From positions 1-42,011 of the forward strand of contig JAFATF010000468.1 in the NCBI GenBank assembly GCA_019244045.1: 42,011 nt of DNA. Reading direction: 5' to 3'. The notes below the pieces were generated by a model. That model did no database searches and was not told where the DNA came from. It saw only the letters and a program-made list of their open reading frames with translations. This DNA is from Acidobacteriota bacterium. Its GTDB lineage: Bacteria; Acidobacteriota; Terriglobia; Terriglobales; Acidobacteriaceae. Shown piece after piece: positions 26,292-35,049 of the stretch; position 1 is the first letter of the stretch; the number at the start of each line of letters is the position of its first letter. Both the position numbers and the translations under genes were made by a program.

Positions 26292-26993
26292 ATGTCGCAG
26301 AAGCTCGCTTGCAAGCTTGCTACCCTGGCCTGCCTGTGCTGCTTTGCTCCAGCATGCTCCGCACAGACAACCGTTGCCCTCCCCCGAACAGAGGACAGGC
26401 GGCTATTGACGGCTTCGCTCGCTCGCGTTCAGGAAAGCGGCACGAATGCCCCAGCTCAGACTCAGCAAAGGCAGCCAAGCGCCGGGCCAGAGCAGGGAGC
26501 TCCCTCACTTGGAGATCTCGGCTTTCCCAGCGAACAAACCAAACCGAATCCCGAGCAGCAGGCTCGGCTCGACAAGCGATCGCACATGCTAAGAATTCAT
26601 CAGCGGCTTGGCCTGGTTACCACCGTGCCATTGCTCGCGACCGTGATCACCGGAAGCATGGCCGGAGGCAGGCGCACAACGTCGGCCAGCCGCGATCTAC
26701 ACGCTGCCCTCGGCGCGAGCACGGCAGGTTTATACTTCGCGACCGCGTCCTATGCGATCTTTGCACCCAAAATAAAGGAAACCAGGAGCCGGGGACCCAT
26801 CCGGCTGCACAAGGCGCTCGCTTGGATTCATGGTCCGGGAATGGTTCTCACTCCCATACTTGGGGCAATGGCTTTCACCGAGAGGAGCCGTGGAGAAAAG
26901 GTGCATGGGATCGCAAGCGCTCATGCTCCCGTGGCCTACATCACGGCCATTGCCTACGGAGCCGCCATCGCTTCTGTATCGTTCAAATTCTAA
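26292..26993 (+). CDS. Cytochrome b561-like membrane protein with signal peptide
   Basis: 233 aa from ATG 26292 (ATG 26262 possible). A Cys-rich signal peptide (LATLACLCCFAPACSAQ) comes first. About 65 hydrophilic Gln/Pro-rich residues follow, then four hydrophobic helices (about 104-124, 137-159, 174-195, 207-230). Histidines sit at or near each helix: H98, H103, H137, H173, H180, H205 and H211. This matches four-helix di-heme cytochromes of the b561 type, though no exact family motif is recognised. The next gene encodes a YceI-like protein, and E. coli pairs a b561 gene (yceJ) with yceI. An electron-transfer role in the inner membrane is inferred; the unusual periplasmic linker is unexplained. 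Confidence 0.6.
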   Translation: MSQKLACKLATLACLCCFAPACSAQTTVALPRTEDRRLLTASLARVQESGTNAPAQTQQRQPSAGPEQGAPSLGDLGFPSEQTKPNPEQQARLDKRSHMLRIHQRLGLVTTVPLLATVITGSMAGGRRTTSASRDLHAALGASTAGLYFATASYAIFAPKIKETRSRGPIRLHKALAWIHGPGMVLTPILGAMAFTERSRGEKVHGIASAHAPVAYITAIAYGAAIASVSFKF

Positions 26994-27001
26994 ACGGTTC
27001 A

Positions 27002-27544
27002 ATGTACAAGAAGATACTTTCCAGCCTCATGCTCTTCACCGCCGTCGCCCTGGCGGCAGACAACCAACAGTGGGTTCTCGAACAAAGCACGCTGGCCTAT
27101 CGCGTTTCCCATCCTCTGCACCAGACCGACGGTGTGAGCCATGCCGCCCGCGGGAAGGGAATTTGCCACGAAAACGAATGTAATTTCCTGATTGCAGCAC
27201 CTGTGAAGTCGTTTGCTTCGGGAGACAGCAACCGCGATCTGCATATGATCCAGGCGACACGGGGGGCACAGTTTCCTCTGGTCACGGTGCGTACGCGCAT
27301 ACCGGAATCATCCTTGAATTCGCCAGCCTTGCTTCTCGACCTCGAGGTTGAATTTGCGGGACAAACGGTCGATTACTCCCAGGTGCGGTTCCAGCAGGTT
27401 ATTGAGGGAGCTCATCACCGGATCTCGGGAACGGTTCCTGCCAAGGTATCCGATTTCAAGATCGAACGGCCCACCTTACTAACCGTGCCTATCAAAGACG
27501 AAATGCCGGTCCGGGTGGAGATGGTATGGAAGCCGGCACCGTAG
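27002..27544 (+). CDS. YceI-like lipocalin-fold periplasmic protein
   Basis: 180 aa from ATG 27002, eight bases after the stop of the b561-like gene. A longer frame exists upstream but is only the shadow of that gene. A clear signal peptide (KKILSSLMLFTAVALA) is followed by YceI features: an N-terminal strand with YRVSHPL, GKG, the stretch DSNRDLHMIQATRGAQFPLVTVRTRI corresponding to the family's 'N..RD.HL....F....YP' segment, and beta-rich remaining sequence. Family members form an extended lipocalin barrel that binds isoprenoid lipids such as quinones. A pair of cysteines (CHENEC, about residues 57-62) is unusual and may form a disulfide in the periplasm. Confidence 0.75.
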   Translation: MYKKILSSLMLFTAVALAADNQQWVLEQSTLAYRVSHPLHQTDGVSHAARGKGICHENECNFLIAAPVKSFASGDSNRDLHMIQATRGAQFPLVTVRTRIPESSLNSPALLLDLEVEFAGQTVDYSQVRFQQVIEGAHHRISGTVPAKVSDFKIERPTLLTVPIKDEMPVRVEMVWKPAP

Positions 27545-27589
27545 GCTATGGTCGCCGGTTTGTTCCCGGCAAGCGGCGTCTCGATCATT

Positions 27590-27617
27590 GGTGCGCGCTT
27601 CGAACAACCCGCGCACC
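27590..27617. terminator. GC-rich hairpin between convergent yceI-like and APC genes
   Basis: GGTGCGCG (27590-27597) and CGCGCACC (27610-27617) are perfect 8-bp arms with a 12-base loop. It lies in the 124-bp gap where two genes converge. A bidirectional terminator or transcript-end protector is likely, though neither side has a T-run. A smaller hairpin GCCGG / CCGGC is at 27554-27570. Confidence 0.4.
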
Positions 27618-27668
27618 CTGATCTACGCGGCGAAATACCAGCACCGCCGCATCTCTCATGGGGCAGTG

Positions 27669-29915
27669 TCAGTTCCTTCCATCGGAACCTTGCTGTACCT
27701 CGCTCATAAGCTTGTCCACAACATCCGAGCGGCGATTGCTTTCGAGCTCCTTCTGAAGTTCCTTTAGGGCGAGCGAGACAATGTGATAATGATGCGCCCC
27801 AGCAAACTTCGGGTCGCTGGTGATCTCGAGCCATAGCCGGTGCAAGAGTTCAAGATCTTCCGGCCGTAGACGGGGAATGTGCGGTCCCAGCTGATATTCA
27901 TGAACTGAGCCGTCCGGTCCGTAAATACCGAGTGTCAGGCGGGGGCGCGGTTCCGGCAACCTCTCCCAGGCATCGCCGGTCAGCTTTGCCTGTTCGTCGC
28001 TCGTCAACTTGTTGGAGCGGCCGCAAACAATTCGGCTTGAATCCAGCCGTTGCGCGGTCAAAACAATGCCTTCAAAGACATCGCTCGCCGGCACGACAAG
28101 AAGCGATACCGGCTTGCCCTCTTTTTCGGCGACGGATACTACCCCGGTGAAGAGCTCTTGCTCGTAGTGGTCGAAAACCTCTTCGGCGTCCATAACGCGG
28201 CTGCCACTGAAGCTGTGCTCCCGGTGATAGAGGCGGGCGCTCATTACCACGACGTCTTGCTGCACGGTGTTGGTGCGTGCCAGCACCTGGCGCAAGTAGT
28301 AAAGATTGCGTGGATCGCGTACCGCCACAAGAATATTTCCGGGACGCACTCCCATGGCGCCGCTGCCTAATTCTTGGTTGCCATAGACCCGGAACTGATC
28401 GAGCTGTTCAGGCTTGCCCCTGCGCTCGCGGACCACCCGATGTTCAGAGTAGGTAAAAATGCCGAAGAACACGGCGCTGAAAACCATGCCTGCAATAGTG
28501 GCTTCATACTTGGTGAAAAGGTTCACCACGGCGGTCATGAATAAAACGAAGGAAATGATGGCCAGGCCAACGGGAACTTCCTTGCCGCCGATGTGGAAAT
28601 TACCCGGAACCTTCCATTCGCGATAGCCCGGTTCGGTGTAACGAAGTACCAGCACCGCCAACGATTTCATGGCGAAGCTCCAGATCACCCCGAAGGCATA
28701 GAGGGCGGCCAACACATAGACGTTTCCCCGGCTCAAGAGGATGGTGGCCAACTGCAGGCCCACGATCAGGTTGATGATGCGATAGCTGGTGCCAAAGCGC
28801 TTCTGCGGCTTTTGAAACCAGGAGGTAAGAACGCCATCTTCCGCAACTCGATTCAGCACCCCGTTTGCCCCTACGATGGCCGTGTTCTCGGCTCCGGCAA
28901 GAATCAGCACGCCTACCAGGACCACGAAGCCGTGGAATAGCAGCTTTGCCCAGATCGGTCCAGCCAGATACATGGCAATGCCGCCGATCAAGTTGGCAAA
29001 AAACTGGGGGCGCACAGTATCGGGAATCATCATTACGGCAAAAAAGGAGACCAAGGATGTGAACAGGAGACTGTAAACAAAGATCACCAGGCCGGTCTTC
29101 TCAAGGTTCTTCAGCTTGGGATGTTCGATCTCGCGGTTCACTTGGGCAAGAGTCTCCTCGCCGCTCATGGCCAGCACGGAGTGGCCGAAGCCCACGAATA
29201 CGATGATGAACATTAGGCGGCTCAACCAGGTGCCGTTCAACCATCCTAATGACTCTTGGTTCAGAGGAATCACACCCGCATGCAAAGGATTGGGCGGGAT
29301 ATTGACCGCAGGCATCCGCAAAATCGTGTAGGTGCTCCACAGGATGAGCATCACCACCATGACGGTGGTAACGATCATGATCTGGACCGCCTTTTCGCTT
29401 GATTCCTGGATACCCTCGATGTTCTTGCGCCAGAAATAGACGACAACCACAACCCCAAAGGCAGCGGCAAACCCGTTCTCAGGAAAGTGGGCTAGGGGGC
29501 GACCGAGATAGCGGGCTATGTCTTCGATGAAGCCGGCAAGATATTGCCCGGCGGAAACCGCGCTGATAGGCCCGGTGAGGACATAGTCGAATAGCAAGGC
29601 GGAAACGGAAAACTTGGCGAGGCCCCCTCCCATCGCCTCTTTCACTACCCTGTACACCCCCCCCCGCACGAACATGCTGCTCGATTCGATATACAAGGCG
29701 CGCACGGCATAGCTGAAAAGCATCACCGCCAGAATGAACCAGGGTGCGCTCTTGCCTATGACCTTTTCCGCATCGCCGCCGGCGTAATAGGCCGAGGAGG
29801 CTAAATCGGAAAGCACAATGGCCGCCGCGCGCCAGAAAGAGATAAACGACAGCATGACGGTGGTGGCTACGAAGACCCGCACTGCCGGACGCTTTGCTTC
29901 AATCGACGTCGTCAT
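27669..29915 (-). CDS. APC-superfamily permease with C-terminal USP-like domain
   Basis: 748 aa from ATG 29915; the extension to 30104 overlaps the RDD gene and is not protein-like. About twelve transmembrane helices fill residues 15-500. They include the APC-type first helix with FISFWRAAAIVLSDLASSAYYAGG and a broken-helix region GEETLAQVNREIEHP. The C-terminal part (about 530-748) is soluble: GNILVAVRDPRNLYYLRQVLARTNTVQQDVVVMSARL begins a Rossmann-like universal-stress-protein fold (LLVVPASDVFEGIVLTAQRLDSSRIVCGRS continues it). A conserved-looking tail (HYHIVSLALKELQKEL) follows. Probable role: amino-acid or related solute uptake, with the tail sensing nucleotides or stress. Substrate unknown. 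Confidence 0.87.
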   Translation of the reverse strand: MTTSIEAKRPAVRVFVATTVMLSFISFWRAAAIVLSDLASSAYYAGGDAEKVIGKSAPWFILAVMLFSYAVRALYIESSSMFVRGGVYRVVKEAMGGGLAKFSVSALLFDYVLTGPISAVSAGQYLAGFIEDIARYLGRPLAHFPENGFAAAFGVVVVVYFWRKNIEGIQESSEKAVQIMIVTTVMVVMLILWSTYTILRMPAVNIPPNPLHAGVIPLNQESLGWLNGTWLSRLMFIIVFVGFGHSVLAMSGEETLAQVNREIEHPKLKNLEKTGLVIFVYSLLFTSLVSFFAVMMIPDTVRPQFFANLIGGIAMYLAGPIWAKLLFHGFVVLVGVLILAGAENTAIVGANGVLNRVAEDGVLTSWFQKPQKRFGTSYRIINLIVGLQLATILLSRGNVYVLAALYAFGVIWSFAMKSLAVLVLRYTEPGYREWKVPGNFHIGGKEVPVGLAIISFVLFMTAVVNLFTKYEATIAGMVFSAVFFGIFTYSEHRVVRERRGKPEQLDQFRVYGNQELGSGAMGVRPGNILVAVRDPRNLYYLRQVLARTNTVQQDVVVMSARLYHREHSFSGSRVMDAEEVFDHYEQELFTGVVSVAEKEGKPVSLLVVPASDVFEGIVLTAQRLDSSRIVCGRSNKLTSDEQAKLTGDAWERLPEPRPRLTLGIYGPDGSVHEYQLGPHIPRLRPEDLELLHRLWLEITSDPKFAGAHHYHIVSLALKELQKELESNRRSDVVDKLMSEVQQGSDGRN

Positions 29916-30058
29916 GCTCGAGAGCTGAGATGGGTTTAGAATACGCGCCGCGTATTGAAGATAGCATAGGGGGTTGACGGGAGGCACCAGGCGGAGAAGA
30001 GGCAAAGACGGCAAAGCCCGACGAGAAGCGAAACCGCGATCGGTTGTCCTAAAGAGCC

Positions 30059-31348
30059 TCACTCCGCGCTTACAAGGTGAGTACGTGTGATGCGGTCGTG
30101 CCACGACAGCGTGTCCTCATCAAGGAAGCACCACGCGAACCCTAAACCGAGAGACAATCCGGAAAGGATGGAAGCTACAACGCGCCAGCGCCGGGTCGAG
30201 CGGGGGACGGGGGAACCATCGAAACGGCGCAGGCGCAGCCTGAAAAGGCTTAGGCCGGGAGTCGACCCGGAATAGGTAAGCAGCAGATAGTGATAACCAG
30301 CCCAAAGGGCAGCGATTAAGATGGCCCCGCATCCGAGCGATAGCGGGAGCGGCGGAAGATGGGTGACGAGCCTTATAAAGATGTAGCCAAACATGGCGCC
30401 AGAGGCCGCCACCAGGAGCCAGTCGATGGTGGCGGCAAATGCGCGTCGCGATATAGGTGCCGAATGCAGCGGCACTTCAAAGCCTGGCCGGTCCTTGAAT
30501 TCCTGCTCCTCTGTGGTTTCAAGAACGATGCCGCCGAGTGCGGGCGCCGGGAGCCCGACCTCGGGAGCATCCAAGATGCGAAGCTGTTCCAGGACCGGCT
30601 CCGCCAGCTCATCGGGCGATGTTTCAGGCGGGGGAAAAAAGCGGGGAAACTCGATCACCCGTGCGCCGGACACGTTGCTCGCAATCGCCCCGGCATCGCT
30701 CGCCACCATGGCTGCCGATCCGTCATCGGTTCCGTCGACGTGGTCAGGCGCCGATTGGGCTTCCGGCGCCCTGGTTTGCCGCCGGACAGGAGAAGGGAGT
30801 TCAAAATTGAGGCTCAGAGAAGGATACTTGGGCGGTCGCGGTTTTCGCCGCGAGCGATAGCTATTCACACGGGCCGCTACCTCCTGCTTCCAGCGATCGT
30901 CATCGACGCTGCTCCCATCTGGCCAGGCTGAAGCTCGATTGCCTGGACGGGGTCGCTCTCGCAGGTCCTCTGCGCGCCCGGCGGGATCGGACTCGAAGTC
31001 TTCGCACCCATTCGAGCGGGCGCCGATCGCTTGCCCGGGCGAGACCGCAGCCTGAGCCCTGAGGTGCGATTCAATTTCGCCGCTCTTCTGGACCTCGTGC
31101 GACACGCCTTCAGCTGCGGCACGGGCTGGCTGGTCGGGCACGAAGCGCGATGCCGGCAATGCCGGACTCTTGACTTGCCGAGAGAACTCGTCCTGCTTTG
31201 TGTCGTGCTCGGCGGAATTGATGAGTAGCTTTGCTGGTCGGAGGGCAGTGTCCCTATCAGGCTCAAAGCGCGGCCGCGATGACCGGCTATTGACAGTAGA
31301 CACGGAGGACAAGCAATGGCAGCTTCCACCGCAATGCGGGCAAGACAT
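30059..31348 (-). CDS. RDD-family membrane protein with Cys-rich N-terminus
   Basis: 429 aa. The N-terminus MSCPHCGGSCHC looks like a zinc-knuckle remnant. A long, low-complexity, charged region (about 15-300) follows, with many Arg, Pro and Ala. The C-terminal 130 residues are an RDD domain: RRAFAATIDWLLVAASG begins it (the Arg-Asp signature), two further helices follow (LSLGCGAILIAALWAGYHYLLLTYSG, then VVASILSGLSLGLGFAWCFL), and it ends DTLSWHDRITRTHLV. RDD proteins are inner-membrane proteins of poorly known role, some linked to ion or solute transport. The gene is 143 bp upstream of the APC permease start on the same strand; divergent from lptD. Confidence 0.82.
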   Translation of the reverse strand: MSCPHCGGSCHCLSSVSTVNSRSSRPRFEPDRDTALRPAKLLINSAEHDTKQDEFSRQVKSPALPASRFVPDQPARAAAEGVSHEVQKSGEIESHLRAQAAVSPGQAIGARSNGCEDFESDPAGRAEDLRERPRPGNRASAWPDGSSVDDDRWKQEVAARVNSYRSRRKPRPPKYPSLSLNFELPSPVRRQTRAPEAQSAPDHVDGTDDGSAAMVASDAGAIASNVSGARVIEFPRFFPPPETSPDELAEPVLEQLRILDAPEVGLPAPALGGIVLETTEEQEFKDRPGFEVPLHSAPISRRAFAATIDWLLVAASGAMFGYIFIRLVTHLPPLPLSLGCGAILIAALWAGYHYLLLTYSGSTPGLSLFRLRLRRFDGSPVPRSTRRWRVVASILSGLSLGLGFAWCFLDEDTLSWHDRITRTHLVSAE

Positions 31349-31496
31349 CGTCGGTCAATCGCGTGAGAATCGTACCGGAGCAAAACGGAGCAACCATCGA
31401 GCCCGAGAACGGTTCCAACTTTGCGTGCCCACTCCGGCACGTGCTAAGTTCACTGAGTTGAACAATTCCCGAGTAGTGGGCGCGCCCGTCGGTTCA

Positions 31497-34088
31497 ATGA
31501 TCTTCCGCAGACGAATGTTTATCACGACGGCCCTGCTTTGTCATCTGTTTATCTTGCCTGGATTAGTAACCGCGCAGTTGCGCTGCCCGCCACCTTCCCC
31601 CGCCGCCTTGCGCGGCGACATGGCCGATGTCTGCGCCATCGAGCAGGAAAAACAAGGCAGCATTTACCAGCTTCACCGTCGCGGTCGGATCGCTTTTCGC
31701 AGTTATCTGATCTGGGCTGACGAAGCCACCTACAACTCCGATAGTGGCGAAGTGGTCGCCGAAGGACATGTGCTGCTCGAGGGAGGCCTCAATGATGAGT
31801 ACGTGCAAGCCAGCCACGGGGTGTATAACGTTCAGACCGAACAGGGACGTTTTTATCACGTGATTGGGACCATCGGCGTCAAGCAACATGGCGGACATTA
31901 CCTGTTGACCACCTCCGATCCTTTTGCTTTTACCGGTAAGGTGGTCGACAAGCAAGGCCCGGATCGCTATGTCGTGCATCATGGCACGATCACTACCTGT
32001 GAGGTTCCGGGAGAGCGCAGTTCCGGCTTTGGCGGTGCCGCGCCCGGCGACGAACGCGCCAAAAAATGGATTGGACGTCCTAAATGGCAATTCAACACCC
32101 CGCATTCTGTGATTCATGTGGAGGGCAATGCCCACATTTATCTGACTACCTTCCACGTGTACGGAATCCCCATTTTGTTTTTTCCCTATGCCACGCACCC
32201 GGTGCGACGTCAGCCGCGGCAATCCGGCTTCCTCGTGCCGTACTTCGGAACTTCCAACATCAAAGGAACGATTCTCGGTGATTCCTTCTACTGGGCTATC
32301 AACCGGAGCATGGACGCAACCATCGGGGTCGAAAGTTTCAGCAAACGGGGCTGGGCACAGCGAGGGGAATTGCGGATGATACCGAGTTCTCAGTCCTTCG
32401 CCTATGTCACCTACATTGGAGTGTTGGATCGTGGAAATCCCAAAACCAAGCAAAAGCAGGGCGGAGAGGAAATCCGTTCTTTCGGAAGCGATCAATTTGC
32501 CGGCTTCCGGGCGGCGGGCAACATCGACTATCTGAGCTCATTTGTCTTCCGGCTAGTCTGGTCGCAGATCTTTACGGCCGTTTATTCTGAAGTGGTGTCG
32601 CAAGGCTTCCTTTCCAAAAGCACGGGCGGCTACTCGTACAACTTGTGGTTGCAGCGCTATCAGGACTTTTTGGGATTCCAGACGAATCAGGTGATCACCA
32701 TTGAGCATCTGCCGAGCGTCGAATTCTCCAGCGTCGACCATGAGCTCGGAAAATCAGGGTTGTTTTGGAATTTGGATACGGCGCTCGACGGACTTCACCG
32801 CAGCCAGCCCGCCTTCGGGAACGATGCGGCTTTCAGTACCGCGCCCATCGTGGGGCGATTTGATTTTCGCCCCGGCCTCTCTTGGCCCCTGCGCTACCAT
32901 GGCTGGTCGCTGCAGCCCGAATTCAGTCTCGACGACAGCCTCTATAGCGAGCGTCAATCCTTGACCACCAGCACGACCACCAGCGGTTCGACGACGACGA
33001 CAACCACGGTCACCGATGCCATCCATCAGTTCATCAACCGCAAGGCGGCCACAGCTTCCTTCGAGCTTCGGCCACCGCTTCTGGAGCGCATTTTCGAGCA
33101 GCCCGTGTTTGGCTCCAAACTGAAACACGTGCTCGAGCCGCGGATCGTCTATCGCAAGACCTCAGGAATCGACAATTTCCACGAGATTTTGCGCTTTGAC
33201 TGGCGCGATGTGCTGAGCGATACCCATGAGGTGGAATACGGAATTACCCAGCGTCTCTACGCCAAGTCAGTAGCGCCGGCGAGCCCAGACTGTCAAGTCG
33301 CCGGACCCGCCAGCTCGCCCAATCCAGCGGGGGCGGCCAGCTCTTCCCCGGCACCGTACCCCGAGGAGGGTGAAATTCCGCCGGAACCTGCGATGGCCAA
33401 GACCCCGCAGCCTATGGTGGCCGAGCAGTCAATCGCGGCGCAGGCGAACCCCACTTGCCCAGCCCCGGCCGCCCCCCGGGAACTCCTCAGCTGGGAGCTG
33501 GGTCAGAAGTATTTCCTCGATCCCACCTTTGGCGGTGCGCTGGTTTCCGGGAAGCAGAACGTTTTTGCCACTACCGCAGACTTCGGGGCCATTGCCTTCC
33601 TGACCGGTCCTCGGCATTTGTCGCCGCTGATCTCACGGACCCACATTCAGCCAGGCCTTGGAATCGAGGTCTTTTGGAACGCAGACTACGATTTCTCCTT
33701 TCACCGCATCAATTACGATAGCGTGACGCTGGGTTACCGCATCGGTCAATTTGTTTTCGGAGGTGGCAATACGTATCTGAAGGTTCCCGGAATCGTGAAC
33801 GCCAAAATTCCCGATGTCTTCAATCAAGCCAGCGGCTCGGTCATCTACGGAAGTCCGACCAAAAGAGGCTTCAGCGGAGCGTCCGCCATGGGCTTCGACA
33901 TCCATTCCGGCTTCCTGCAGTACTTAGCGATTCAGTCCACCTACAACTGGAATTGCTGCGGCATCACCGTGGATTTTCGCAGATTTGTACTCGGCCCAAT
34001 CCGTAACGAGAACCAGTATCGCTTCACCTTCAATCTTGCCAATATCGGTTCGTTCGGAAATCTAACCCGGCGCTATCGCATGTACTGA
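31497..34088 (+). CDS. lptD: LPS-assembly outer-membrane protein LptD
   Basis: 863 aa from ATG 31497 (ATG 31515 also possible). A signal peptide (FITTALLCHLFILPGLVTA) is followed by an OstA/LptD N-terminal beta-jellyroll (about 55-270: AFRSYLIWADEATYNSDSGEVVAEGHVLLEGG) and a large C-terminal barrel ending RRYRMY. LptD with LptE inserts lipopolysaccharide into the outer leaflet. Cysteines at C30, C46 and C168 and the vicinal pair C820-C821 (NWNCCGI) match the disulfide pattern needed by LptD. Two insertions are unusual: a Thr-rich tract (about 489-506) and an Ala/Pro-rich segment (about 591-662) with two more cysteines, both likely in loops. Divergent from the RDD gene; followed by larE after 48 bp. 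Confidence 0.9.
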   Translation: MIFRRRMFITTALLCHLFILPGLVTAQLRCPPPSPAALRGDMADVCAIEQEKQGSIYQLHRRGRIAFRSYLIWADEATYNSDSGEVVAEGHVLLEGGLNDEYVQASHGVYNVQTEQGRFYHVIGTIGVKQHGGHYLLTTSDPFAFTGKVVDKQGPDRYVVHHGTITTCEVPGERSSGFGGAAPGDERAKKWIGRPKWQFNTPHSVIHVEGNAHIYLTTFHVYGIPILFFPYATHPVRRQPRQSGFLVPYFGTSNIKGTILGDSFYWAINRSMDATIGVESFSKRGWAQRGELRMIPSSQSFAYVTYIGVLDRGNPKTKQKQGGEEIRSFGSDQFAGFRAAGNIDYLSSFVFRLVWSQIFTAVYSEVVSQGFLSKSTGGYSYNLWLQRYQDFLGFQTNQVITIEHLPSVEFSSVDHELGKSGLFWNLDTALDGLHRSQPAFGNDAAFSTAPIVGRFDFRPGLSWPLRYHGWSLQPEFSLDDSLYSERQSLTTSTTTSGSTTTTTTVTDAIHQFINRKAATASFELRPPLLERIFEQPVFGSKLKHVLEPRIVYRKTSGIDNFHEILRFDWRDVLSDTHEVEYGITQRLYAKSVAPASPDCQVAGPASSPNPAGAASSSPAPYPEEGEIPPEPAMAKTPQPMVAEQSIAAQANPTCPAPAAPRELLSWELGQKYFLDPTFGGALVSGKQNVFATTADFGAIAFLTGPRHLSPLISRTHIQPGLGIEVFWNADYDFSFHRINYDSVTLGYRIGQFVFGGGNTYLKVPGIVNAKIPDVFNQASGSVIYGSPTKRGFSGASAMGFDIHSGFLQYLAIQSTYNWNCCGITVDFRRFVLGPIRNENQYRFTFNLANIGSFGNLTRRYRMY

Positions 34089-34136
34089 ACGGGACCGGGT
34101 CCCCAATGCGGCGCGCCAGATTGGTAACATAGGAGC

Positions 34137-34976
34137 ATGCGCGACCAGATCGAGGAGAAGCAGAAAGCACTCGAACGGCACCTCGCCGCCCTTCACCGTG
34201 CCCTGGTGGCCTACTCAGGGGGTGTCGATTCTGCCTATCTTGCCTATGTCGCCCATCGCGTGCTCGGCGACAATGCCCTGGCGGTCATCGCCGATTCGCC
34301 CAGCCTGGCTCGCACGCAGCTTGCCGACGCCGTGGCCTTCGCTCGTGAGCAAGACTTCGCCCTGGAGATAATCTCGACCCACGAGGTGAACCGCCCCGAT
34401 TATATGCGCAACGATCGCGATCGCTGCTTCTACTGTAAGGATGAGTTGTTCCGAAGCATGGAGGAGCTTGGCAGGGCCCGTAGCTTTGCCGCCATCATCT
34501 ACGGCATGAATCTTGATGATCTGGGTGAATATCGTCCCGGACAGGCGGCCGCCCGTGAGCATAAGGTCATCGCGCCGCTCGTCGAGGCGCGACTCAGCAA
34601 GGCTAATATTCGGGAATTGGCCCGCGCCGCGGGATTGCGCCTCTGGGACAAACCTGCCTCGGCATGTCTGTCTTCCCGGGTTGAATATGGTAGAGCGGTC
34701 ACTCCCGATCTACTGAGAACTGTCGAGCAGGGCGAGGAGGCCATGCATCGGCTCGGGTTCCGGCAATGCCGTGTCCGGCATCATGGCCCGATGGTGCGCA
34801 TCGAAATCGCTCAGGAAGAGTTGGCCCGGGCTTTGAATTCTGAAATCGCGGCTGAACTGGCGCGCATCTTCAAAGCCCTGGGATTCAAGTTCGTGACCCT
34901 GGATCTGGAGGGATTCCGATCCGGGTCCATGAATGCTCTCCTGCCGCTCGCGAATCTTACCCGAAAGGCCAGCTAA
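34137..34976 (+). CDS. larE: ATP-dependent sacrificial sulfur transferase LarE
   Basis: PP-loop ATPase that adenylates a pyridinium carboxylate and donates its own cysteine sulfur in making the nickel-pincer cofactor of lactate racemase-type enzymes. At 279 aa it has normal length. The ATP loop is SGGVDS (27-32). RDRCFYCK (95-101) carries C97 and C100. ASACLSSR (175-181) carries the sacrificial Cys177 (Cys176 in Lactobacillus LarE). One further Cys (C211, QCRVRHHG) lies near where iron-sulfur-type LarEs have extra cysteines, but the CxC pair is not present. larB, larC and larA are not in the window. TAACAT six bases ahead of the ATG could be a -10 box for a leaderless mRNA. Confidence 0.92.
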   Translation: MRDQIEEKQKALERHLAALHRALVAYSGGVDSAYLAYVAHRVLGDNALAVIADSPSLARTQLADAVAFAREQDFALEIISTHEVNRPDYMRNDRDRCFYCKDELFRSMEELGRARSFAAIIYGMNLDDLGEYRPGQAAAREHKVIAPLVEARLSKANIRELARAAGLRLWDKPASACLSSRVEYGRAVTPDLLRTVEQGEEAMHRLGFRQCRVRHHGPMVRIEIAQEELARALNSEIAAELARIFKALGFKFVTLDLEGFRSGSMNALLPLANLTRKAS

Positions 34977-35049
34977 GAGCTACACCGCCGTCACTACCCG
35001 ACCCGAGCGGGACGACACGGCAGCTGTGAGATAATCTAGCCATTCCTGC

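Noticed and set aside
26276-27001. 422-aa plus-strand frame ending with the YceI-like protein
   Set aside because: The first 242 codons are the shadow of the b561-like gene in another frame; the signal peptide at 27002 marks the true start.
29916-30104. Upstream extension of the APC permease
   Set aside because: It overlaps the end of the RDD gene and reads as Arg/Leu/Pro noise before a clean MTTSIEAKRP start.
31170-31496. Upstream extension of LptD
   Set aside because: It overlaps the divergent RDD gene antisense and would bury the signal peptide that begins after 31497.
32961-33012. Simple-sequence repeat as a mobile or CRISPR-like element
   Set aside because: It is in frame within lptD and encodes a Thr-rich loop; there are no spacers or repeat units of CRISPR size.
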